From Lytechinus variegatus (lineage: Eukaryota > Echinodermata > Echinoidea > Temnopleuroida > Toxopneustidae), in the NCBI RefSeq assembly GCF_018143015.1, contig NC_054747.1, forward strand, positions 30,684,733 to 30,748,732: a DNA stretch of 64,000 nucleotides. The letters run 5' to 3'. The translations under genes were made by a program, and so were the position numbers. Below the pieces are notes generated by a model. It was not told where the DNA came from. It saw only the letters and a list, made by a program, of their open reading frames with translations, and did not search any database. Of the stretch, positions 45,601 through 57,600 are shown in pieces; positions within the stretch are counted from its first letter, which is position 1; each line of letters opens with the position of its first letter.

Positions 45601-48600
45601 CTGCAGGATTGAATACAATGGGGGGAAATTAGTTCATGAGATTAGAAAAAATAAATAAAATTAAGAAAGTTAATACAATAGTAATAACAATAGAGCATCG
45701 GGTATAGGAGTAAATAAAGCAACTCTTCATAATATTCTTGCAATCTTATAAATATCTGATAAATATATAGAAATATAATTTTGATCAACATCACTTTAAA
45801 AATTTAACTAGATCATGGTCTAACCCTGTGCGGAAGGTATAGGTAGCTGAAAAATGTCAACATTTTGTAAATATACACTGAATTTTTTTCTAATGTTTAC
45901 TATGTTGTTTCCTCATGCTCTAATGATAAACAAGTGGAATGCCTCTGGCCGTCTCACCTGCATCACGCGGTTCAATATAGTAGCAGTGCTGACTTTGAAT
46001 ACTACTCTAACTCGCACTTAGATGTTCAGTGATACATAGTTACTCTTGTGTCCACTTTTTTATGAACTAGACCAAAAAACTTACAGAGATATGATGGTTA
46101 TTCAACAAAAAACCCCAACATGGCCAAAGTTCATTGACCTTACATGACCTTTGACCTTGATCATGTGACCTGAAACTCGAACAGAATGTTCAGTGATACT
46201 TGATTACTCTTATGTACAAGTTTCATGAATCAGATCCATAAACTTTCAAAGTTAGGATGGTAATTCAACAGATACACCCAATTCGGCCAAAGTTCATTGA
46301 CCTTTGACCTTGGTATGTGACCTGAAACGCGCACAGGATGTTCAGTGATACTTGATTACTCTAATGTCCAAGTTTAATGAACTAGACCAATAAACTTTCA
46401 AAGTTATGATGGTAATTCAACAGATACCCCCGATTCGGCCAAAGTTCATTGACCCTAAATGACCTTTGACCTTAATCATGAGACCTGAAACTTGCACAAA
46501 ATGTTCAGTGATGCTTGATTACTATTATGTCCAAGTTTCATGAATCAGATCTATAAACTTTCAAAGTTATGATGGGAATTCAACAGATATCCCCAATTCG
46601 GCCAAAGTTCATTGACCCTAAATGACCTTTGACCTTGGTCATGTGACGTGAAACTCATGCAAGATGTTCAGTGATACTTGATTAACCTTATGTCCAAGTT
46701 TCATGAACTAGGTCCATATATTTTCTAAGTTATGATGACATTTCAAAAACTTAACCTCAGGTTAAGATTTCGATGTTGATTCCTCCAACATGGTCTAAGT
46801 TCATTGACCCTAAATGACCTTTGACCTTGGTCATGTGACATGAAACTCTAATAGGATGTTCAGTAATACTTGATTAACCTTATGGCCAAGTTTTATTAAC
46901 TAGGTCCATATACTTTCTAAGTTATGACGTCATTTCAAAAACTTAACCTCAGGTTAAGATTTGATGTTGACGCCGCCGCCACCGCCGCCGTCGCCGCCGC
47001 CGTCGGAAAAGCGGCGCCTATAGTCTCACTTTGCTTCGCAGGTGAGACAAAAAATGACAATTATGACAGATTTGAGAGTAAACTGAGCTAATGAACTGAG
47101 CTGTTAAAGATTTGTGTTACAACTGGCTTTCCATAGTAAATCTACATCTTCAGACCAGACTTTGAATTGAACTATTTAAAAGTACAATGCACCGACCAAA
47201 ATGTCAAAATAACCCTCTTCAGTTGCAGAAGTACCAATGCAAACTGCCTTTGGACGAAATAGGCTGGCAAGTGTAAATCTGTTGCATAAAACTTTTTACC
47301 TGAGAAAACTCTGGTAAAAACTGAAAACTACGGTTCGTCTGATTTCTACCATTGACTTTAACACAGGGCAAAAACTCTGGTAAAAATAACCTGAGTTTTC
47401 TCAGATAAAAAGTTTTATGCAACAGGCCCCACGGGGTAGAAAAAGAAAATTCTATGACCTTTGACCTATTTTGGCCCATGACCTTTTCTGTGACCTCCTT
47501 ACCTTTCATCGTCATACTTGTACCACTGGTCATCTTCAGGATGTCTGCAGTACGCTATGTAGTGACCCCCTGCAGTCCCCCCATAATGATTGCACACGGC
47601 CTGTAGGTGGTAACGGGAACACGGATCGGCTGGAGAAGAATATAAATAAAAATAATGATGATGATATGGAACATTTATATAGTGCTTAATACAATAGCCC
47701 GTATTCTGATGTCGGGTTTAACTTAGACCATGGTCTAACTCTGTGCTAAAATTATGGGAAGCCAAATGTGTCAACAAATTTTATTAAGCTGTATGTTTCT
47801 TTACTGTGCTCTTTCCTGATTCATCCATGGCGAAGACACTCATCTATTTATACTTCCTTGACAATTATGAATGATCTGAGAGCCAAATGAGCTGAAATAT
47901 GATATCTCTACTGTTATTGATTTATGTAATAATTGGTAATCCGTAATTAAACCACAACTTTGAGCCTGACTTTAAGTTACACCCAACTTCAGAATACGGG
48001 CCTATGTTTCTAAGTGCTCCATACTCTTACTCCGACTTTAGGGCCCGTATTCTGAAGTCAGGTTTAATTTAAACTCTGGTTTAAAGTTGTGGTTTAACTA
48101 TGGAAAGCCAGTGTAATAAATCTATAATGGTAGAGGTTCAATGTTTTAGCTCATTTGACTCCCAAAACATTATTAACTGCCTGGGAAGGACAAGTATGAC
48201 AATTGTCTTCACCATGAAATAATTAGTAAAGAGCACAGTAAACATGAGAAGCATTCACTGTAAACAAAATTTTGAAACATTTGGATTCCCATAATTTTAG
48301 CACAGAGTTAGACCATGGTCTAAGTTAAACCAGACTTCAGAATACGGGCCTATCAAGGCAGCCCTGATCAGGTGCACGAGCATTCAAGGAATTCCTTCCC
48401 ACCAAGAATCCATTTACCACACCTTGAAGTGTTTCATTAAGATTTAAGTGCAACTTAAAGCCATGCTTAGTGCCGACGCGTGCAAGATTTTGTAACGCAC
48501 AATCTTATTAATACGCAGTAGTGTCCTCTTAACATAATTTGACCAAAGCAGTTATGCCTTTTATTTGGCCAGCAGGTTGACATTTATTCCGTTGGACACT

Positions 48601-51600
48601 GAGCATGCATATATCCGTGCTGAGGTCTATGGAAAGCATGTGTTATACCAAAATTATACAGTCTCCAAAGGGTTAAATGTGACTTTGAGTCATAGTTAAC
48701 CTTACATAGACTGGGCTATTTCGACGCCTTAGAAGACGGGAGGTAGGGGGGGGGTGATTCACAAAGAGTTTATACCAACAGGTAATTTTTAATTTCTTAC
48801 CGTCTTGTGATAGGTTATTGCTGAGATCAAGACCCCGAAGTGGTGCATCTACATGAGTGTCTACCTTCCGTGTCAGTCCGGTGTGTGACGATGAAAACCT
48901 CTTTAATTCTATCATGAAAGATAAAATAATCATATAAATAATAGCTGGATATGTATGAGCGCTTTTTGATAGCGCTGCTATCATTACCCCGACTTTAGCT
49001 GTGCTGCCATATAGGCACTGAAGCCCACCAGGTACCCATTCACCTCACCTGGGATGAGTGCAGCACAATGAGGGTAAATTTCTCGCTGAAGAAAAACACA
49101 CCACGGCTGGGAATCAAACCCACGTCCCCCAGATTGAAAGATGTATTTCATTACAACTAGACCATTACGCCCCCTACTATTACAACATAATGGTAATAGT
49201 AGTTACATTTATAAAGCATATTGTTTCAAAACGCTTTACATTGCCATTATCATCACCCCGGTCATAGGATCTTAGTATGCCCCCACAAAATGTATGCACT
49301 TTCTCCACTTCATGGGGACTATTCCAATGAGATTTCCAAGAATCAGTTGCAACGCATACTACACAGGCTTTTGCATCCTACTGGGTACCCATTTTACAAC
49401 TGGGTGGAGAGTGGCAGTGTGAACCGACGCCTTGCCAAAGGATGCTATGCCGCAGTAGGATTTGAACACACAACTCTCAAGATGAGAGTCAAACCCACTA
49501 CACCACAACACTGCCATGAAATATACATGTAAAAACAACAACAAAATACTGTGAGCTGAACTTTTCTGGTGATGTCATTTTTGCTAAACTTGCTCGATCA
49601 ACATTGCCCAATCTTCTGTATATATATATGAATAACTGATATGCTCAATGAATTAGATGGATCAATAGAAATCTGGCCTAAATTGAACAGAATAAAACCA
49701 CCTTTGGTATAAAGGCCAAATTGCAAGCCACACAATGTTAGCACAGATTTCTTTTATGAAGTTCATTTCAATCAAATATATTCAGAATATTTGATATGCT
49801 TGATTCTTAACATGTAAAACAATGTTGGCAGTGATTCTTTGATAAAATATATATGTATAGCAGACACTCAAATCTGTTGTAATTCATAATTTTGTCCATC
49901 GATTGGGTAAATCAATGAGGCCTTTTCAATCAAAGAATTCACAATAATAGAATTCTCATAAGACAGAACAAAGCTAAAGTAAATTTAGGAGCAAAAGTAC
50001 TTACGGATGATAAGAACTTTAGGGCATCTCTCTATCTCCATCTTCTTGGTACCCGATCGTAACGTCTTGCACTTTTCACATCGCTGAAGAACATGAAACA
50101 AAACAAAATAAGATATTTTAGTCAGGATAAAATGAGTGAATGCCAACTTTCTTTAATATCAACACTGTCGAAAAGAACGAAAGGACTTCTAGGAAGTACA
50201 GAGCCATTATATCAATGGCTCTGAGTGATCCATCCGCATATTTTCAAGTGCATGTTTATATATTTATATTTAATCTCAGATCTTGTGCAATGTATTTTGT
50301 TGAGATATTTAAAACCAAATAAAACCAAACCAAACCAAAAAGTCTTCCATCTTCATACATGTATACACAGTGGCCTGCATTCTGAGCTTGGCTTTGAGCT
50401 ATGGATAGCCAATTGTAACAGAAATCTATAACAGAACAGGATTGATTTTATAGCAAGTCATCTGTTACTCAGATCATTCATTACTGTCTAAGGGGGTGTT
50501 GCAAGAAAACATTTGCAATCGATTGCAAATATTCTGTTGCAAGTTTACAATTCATAGATCATTTTTAACTGTAGCAAATCAGATTACACTCCTTATTAGA
50601 AGATGCAGACTTGCAATTAATCACAAATATGCAATTAATTACAAAATATATGAAAGATTAAGAGACAATAAATGGACATGCAATTGATTGCCAGTTTCTT
50701 GCAATGCCCCATAAGAATAACAACTGAATTAGCTTTCTTCACTATTATAACATGATGAAAGAGCAGGGTGGACATATATGAAAAAAATATGATGAAAATA
50801 AACTTTTGACATTTTCAACTTCGCATAAGTTAATCAGAGTTAGACCATGGTCTATAAAGTTAAAACTGACCCCAGAATACAAGCCAATAACAGATTAAGG
50901 TGACATCTGACAAAGCGAGTTGGTTAAATTCATCCATATCAAAATCATTGATGGAGCTACTAATGCAATCATACTAACAATATTTTTAGGTCAGACTTGA
51001 GTGGTCTCAGCTTAAGATCAACGGAATAAAACCCCATATAAAAAGAATTGGCTTCAAAGGTCTTATGGATAGATTCCTCATAAAATGCAAACGAGAATAC
51101 CATCTTTTCACCCCTGAAATGTAAAAATTAGCCCTTGAATATGAGGTAGGGAAAAGAAGATATAAAAGATAACACTTACGAATTTGTTTTCTCCTGTTAA
51201 TGTTTCTGGTTTGGTATACAGCTCTAAGGCATCAGCTAGGGAACTACACCCCTGTTAGGGAAAGGGAATATAAAACAAACGATGAATGTCAAATAAGTGA
51301 GTAATGATTCAAACACAAGGGGAAAAAAATCCTGGGCAAGGGGTTCTTACAGCTGTTCATAAATTTTGCATATGGGCAAGTCCAAGAATTCGCGCGCGTT
51401 ACGTATGGGACATTTCAGAGGCTTCAATGACCTGAAAAATAGTGTTAATTGACTTTGATTAGATTGAATACCCTCATGATGGTAGACATCTAGGAGAAGA
51501 ATAATCATGGAAAAAATGGTGGCATATGACCTCGACCTTGACCTTTTATAGAGAAAAGATGGGCCGTTACGTATGGGACGCAGAAAAAAGACAATTTTTA

Positions 51601-54600
51601 AAACAATTTTTACAAGTTGAGAATTCTCTGAAAGTATTTTATTTGACAACTTGTAACTCAGTGTGATAGAAGTCACAATACTCTAGTATATCTAAGGCAA
51701 GTTTCATGTCATAAGCCAAATCCCTCTAATTACAGACTCTAATTAAACAAATTAATGACATGTTACGTATGGGACAGTTACGTATGGGACATTTTGTCCC
51801 CATAGAGAATGTACACAATTTCCCCCATAATTAAGAAAATTGAAATAATTTAAAATATGGAAATAACAAAAGAGTTTCTGTCTTTTAAAATGTTCTATTG
51901 AGACATATTTGATATGACTGACAAGGAAATTAGCCATTTCCACATTTTTTTTTCGTGTTTTTCATGGTTTCATGAATTTCTTATGTATTTCTATTGTTTT
52001 TTATTTTATTCATATTTTTCCATTTTCACAATTTTTTCGCTTCAATTGTTTTCATTAATCAGTATTCATAACAAATCAGTCTTTAAAAACTAAAGAAAAG
52101 GTAAATAATCACTTTTTAGAGCACTCTTGAAATTTGTTTTTCTCCATTCACTTTGTACACAAATCTCCCCATTGACATTGTGTGTAAATGTCCCATACGT
52201 AACATGTTGTCCCATACGTAACAATTATTTAATTAACTTTTAATTAAAAAGTAAACTCCATTTTTGAAACTTTTTGGGGTATAACATTTTCATACTTTAT
52301 AAATTAGAACTTCCCAGAGATGCAACAATACAAGTATTGTATTATGAGAAATAACTTAAAAAAACATCCTCAAAATGTTACGTATGGGACATTCCGCCCT
52401 TGGACAAGACCTAATTTGCATAATTAATTAGATGACATCACTTCTTTTCCCCCAAAAGTAATAAGATGTTAGGGGGTCCATGTCCCACCCATGACTAAAT
52501 CTCACAAGTTTTGTTTTTATTTTCTATGAGTTTTTATAATTGTCCCATACGTAACGCCCATTTTACCAATTATGCAAATTAGGTGCCCCAAATTAGCATA
52601 AATATGCATATTATCAAATTTTTCTTAATGAAATTTTAAATTTCAACATATGGGCTTTCTTACCCCACCAAAGATAACTTCTTAAATTAAAGATGAAATT
52701 TTGCCTTCTAGGGTGACCTTTTCTTGGACTTGCCCATATACATGTAGACCAATGGACCATGTTCGTAGGTGGCACTGGTCATTCCATCAGGGACCCATTG
52801 CATGAATTAAAAGTTACTAATTATAGTAACTTTGCAATAGTTCTACCATGTTAACAATGATCAACAGCCAATCAAAATCAAGGATTCCATGCAAGTTACC
52901 ATTAGATGGCAAAGTTACCACCATGGTAATTTTGTTGTGGCCCCCCCCCTAAAAATTTTGGTTGATAACCTCTTTTTTTTTACCTATGTCCATCCCAAAA
53001 TTTCTGGTGGATCCCCCCTTAAATTTGTTGGCTTCCGCTGCCAATGGGCAAATAACTTCTGATTACTTCAGCAATATTTGGTGTCCCACTATGGTTTACT
53101 ATTTAAACATCATGAGGAATTGCAATTTCAGACCTGGCAGTCTACGGCCAGTTATACATTACGTGATGTCCAACATTGTTAAAAAAATTAATTTGAACAG
53201 ATCCAGAAAATATTTCAAGATCAAACATGAATTTCACATTGACACATCAAAACTTAGCGATATCTGCAATGAAATTCACTGTGAAATAGAATAGTTGATA
53301 CCTATGTAACATTGACATCCTGTAATTTTTTACACAACCTGGGGGATGTTTCATAAAGCTGTTCGTAAGTTAAAAGCGACTTTAAGAATAATAATAATAA
53401 TAGCCAATTTTTATAAAGCGCTTTTCCCAGAATGGCCCAAAGCGCGTTACAGCATATTATTACCCTAGTCATTGGATTCATTTCAATCAAGCACAAAAAG
53501 TGCACAATTTCCACTCCCTGGGGAGCATTCCTTGCATTCATCGCAGCCACATTATGGCGCTGGCAAAATCAAACATACAATATCTTTCGCATCCTACCGG
53601 GTACCCATTTAGCACCTGGGTCTCGAGTGGCAAAGTGTGGATTAACGCCTTGCCAAAGGACGCTTGACCGCAGTGGGATTCGAACACACGACCCTCTGTT
53701 TACAAGGCGGGATTCAGAACCACTACATCACGGCTCTTCCACAGAATGACTGGTGAACCTTTCTTAAGCGCTTAAGCAAATCGTCAGATCACCAGTCATT
53801 CTTAAAGTCATTCTTAACTTACAAACAGCTTTATGAAACACCCACCTGGGTTCCATTTCAGAAAGACTTATTACAATAACAAATACCAAATTTCTATAAC
53901 AAATGTACAATCAACCAATCAGATTGAAATTTAAATGGCTTTAAACTGTTATTGCAAATTGGTTATTATAACAAGTTTTATGAAACAGGGCCCCAGATGA
54001 AATAGCCCAGAGCAGATTCTCAATCATTTTAATTTCATCTGTCAAAGTTGAAACTGAAAATGAATCGTCATCGCTGGGGAGTTAAAAATTCTATCACAAA
54101 GATGTGATGGTGGTGATTAAAGCAAAGCCAATCGCTTGACTTACCGTAGGAATAGGCACTGAGAGGTCGTAGAAGAGTTCAAAGGTCACTGAGACGTAGT
54201 CACATGTGGAGCATCTTAGTGTGCTGCGTGTTAGGCCATTGAAGAGGTCAAATATGATGGACTGGGTCAGCTGTTGCTGGCGCCGCCACATGAGATTGGC
54301 AAGATCAACGGGGCTGAAGTATGGACGGAAAGAAAATCGGTTTAATGTTAAAGGGGAATGAAACCTTTGGAACAATAGGCTTGTGTAGAAACAGAAAAAT
54401 CAAAGAATAAGAATAAAGAAAGTTTGAGAAAAATCGGACAAATGAGAAAGTTATGAGCATTTGAATATTGCAATCACTAATGCTATGCAGATCCTCCCAT
54501 TGGCAATGCGACAAGGATGTGTGATGTCACTGATGAACAACTTTCCCTTTGGTGGACTATGAAATACCCTCAAAATGTCTCTTTTTGCTTTTTCTTATGA

Positions 54601-57600
54601 TGATACAAACTCTTTATCCATGATGTATTCTTAAAAAATATGTACTACATGCCCTCATGTAGAAAGAACACATGATCTAGGGATAGATGCGATAAAAGAG
54701 GCAATTCAAGTGAAATATATACTAAAGTAATGGGGAGAGCTGTTCACAAGTGACATCACACATCTTTGTCGCATTGCCAATTTGCTATCTCCATAGCAAT
54801 AGTGATCGCAATATTCATATGCTCATAACTTTCTCATTATTTGTCCGATTTTCTCAAACTTTTGTTGATCTGTTTCTTTGATTTTTCTGTTTTCACACAA
54901 GCTATCTTGTTCCAATGGTTTCATTCTCCTTCAAGGCATTCGGTGCATTCAAGGAATTGATACTGTCGGGTACTTGTTCACTTCACCTGGATTGAGTGCA
55001 GCACAGTGTGGAAAAAAATTTCTTGTCGAACGAAATTATGCCATGGCTGAGATTCGAACCCACGACCCTCTGTTTCAAAGTCAAGAGACTAATCCACTGG
55101 GCCACAACACTCCACATGATGAGATTGTATCGTAAAAGAAATTGTCTTCAAAGAATTTTATTATGGTGCACTCGGCCTGAATCTGTCATACAGGAACATC
55201 AGAAACTGCACAATACCATTCGTTTCTGATACTTTCCCCCATAATGCAAGCTAAGACATTCCATCTCAGGGTAAGAACCTTCAGTGTTCCCTTTTATTTT
55301 GGCTTTATGACAATATCGACATTCAAATATTTATACATGAATGAAACTTTAAATTGGAATTGCGATTGGCATGTTGGACTTGTAACCTGCTACCCCAAAA
55401 CCAACATTATGTCACACAATGATATTCTGCATTTTTATGGACCTTGAAAGGCACACCCTAAGCTTTAAGATAACATATAATTTGGTTAACTGATCAACAT
55501 ATACCTCTAGGCAGCATTTCATTATGCGTTCTAATGTGTCATGTCTTTGTCTATACTTACTTGAGGTTCTCTGGCATAGCACCCAGCCTGGGGGGATTCT
55601 TGACTCTGTTAACATCTTCACTCAACTCAGCAAGAAGACTCAATAAAAACTCTGCAGCATCATGTTGCCTACATAAACAAGAAAAAAACGCAGTTAATAA
55701 GCCGTCGACTACTGAATAACTTTAGCAATATCCAACTCAATAAGACTTGAAGGGGCTCCACTCGCCTGTTTTTGTGATAAATCTTGCCGCGCAAATTTTT
55801 TTGACGTCACTCGCTGACCTTGTACTTTCCAGTCTCACGTGTCTTTTGAGACCAAAATTGTGCCCCCTGGAAACACGGTTCATAAATTACGCAACATTTT
55901 GTAACTGCATGCAGACAAAGAAATATATAAGAAATTTAAAGAACAATAAAATACATAAGAAAATAATAGTAAAGTTGAAATATTTTTAAAGTACATTTGA
56001 TCAGATTCCTATTGTCTGTAAATAAAAAATTAGCATTTTTGGAGCATGATTTTGTTAGTTACGATTTTATGCATAATTTTGCATAATTAATTAGCAATGA
56101 GAATTTTCACAAATTTCAAACTTATGGTTTTGTAGATTATGCCTTTGGTAACGCACGTGCCAATTTGTGTCGCGTCGAAATAGCCCAGTCTATTAATAGG
56201 GGTTAATAATACTAATTCTGCCCATTCTTAACTGTAGCAACATTAATCTCTCATCATTGAAGAGAGACAATAATCTCATAATGTAAATTATCTTACTATG
56301 CTGATCTGAGCTTAGTACAAAAAAGCTGAAACTGAACTAAAAGTACCAAACACAAATATCCCTGAAGATTGCAAATCATGAAATCTACAGTGTTCTTTTT
56401 GTTTGACGTTCGGTTTTAATGTATTCCTGATAGGCTGATAAAATATTGTTAAGCTGCACTTGGCCATTAGAATCTAGGAACATGGTACGAACCTGTAGCC
56501 ACGAAACTCATGACTGAGCATGTTGCCAATTTGACGCTTGAGGTTGTGCGGCGTCAAGGAGCTGACGGTAGAGTCGGGGTCCCAGAGTTTCTTGAGAGTC
56601 TCGGCAAACTCTGTATCAAAGAGCATCAGAAGGATCACATCAATACATCAATTTCTATGCTAATGGCAGTACTTCATTTATAGATGTAGGCCAACAATAT
56701 TTTAAGACTGCAGTTGGGTGTTAAGCAATGCTGTTGGCAGTTGGTATTTAAGACTTTCACTTAATAGTAGAGGGTAAATAATAAATAAAGTAAATAATAA
56801 ATGCAAATATTTATTTACATGTAACAGGGCTCGACACTAGCGGCGGTCCGACGGTCCAAGACCGGTAAAAATCGCTGTCCGGCCAGTAGATTTTCAGAAA
56901 TTGGAAGATTTACTGGTCCGACATGACCAGTAAAAAATATCATTGTCGGGCCAGTAATTTTTCCAAAAATAGCAAGATTTAAGGGTCCGGCATGACCAGT
57001 AATAAAAACCATTGTTGGCCAATAACTTTTCCAGAAATGGTCAAATTCACAGCAAACCATTTCCCCCCGTTAAATTTTGCCATCCACACACAGAATACAC
57101 ACAGAATGAATCGCACGTAATGTATATTACAGCATGCATACAGTGCAGTGTACATGTAGTTAGCCACACAACTCACATGGTAAATTCTCCACTGCCCGCA
57201 CGAACGAAGCCTGGCTAATAAACTCTGGCAGAAATCTCTCACAGAGCTGTCAAAATTCAAGGTTCATACTCATGAAAGGCTCTTATAATGTCCATATTTC
57301 CTAAAAATTGTAGCAACTCTGTCATTTCTGAGCAGTAAAAGGAGAAATTTTCACTTCTGTTTTGGTTCCAATAGATCGGGTTTCGGGTGATATCGTCTGA
57401 ATACATAATAGCCCCACATATGCATTTATGTGTGTGTTGATACACTTGGTATCTGTCTTTATTTCGTAGCTATTTTAATTGAGCCAAAAAGAAACTGATA
57501 AATTATTTATGATAATAGTTTTAGCTTTCTTCCTATCTTTCTTTCCTTCTTAATCTTTCTTTGTTTCTTCCCTCGATTTTTTTTGTTACTGTCTTTTCTT

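Larger units (their letters stand above)
47645..48420 (-). mobile_element. SINE broken by two MITEs of family C (USP intron 9)
   Basis: Pieces of one minus-strand SINE lie in order at 47645-47695 (ATT-rich tail and TATATAGTGCTTAATA), 48003-48040 (TAAGTGCTCC...CTCCGACTTTA) and 48351-48420 (AAGGCAGCCCTGATCAGGTG, then TTCAAGGAATTCCTTCCCAC). Two MITEs fill the gaps. Confidence 0.65.

Noticed and set aside
49053-49544. 103- and 69-codon frames
   Set aside because: They are translations of two adjacent SINE copies.
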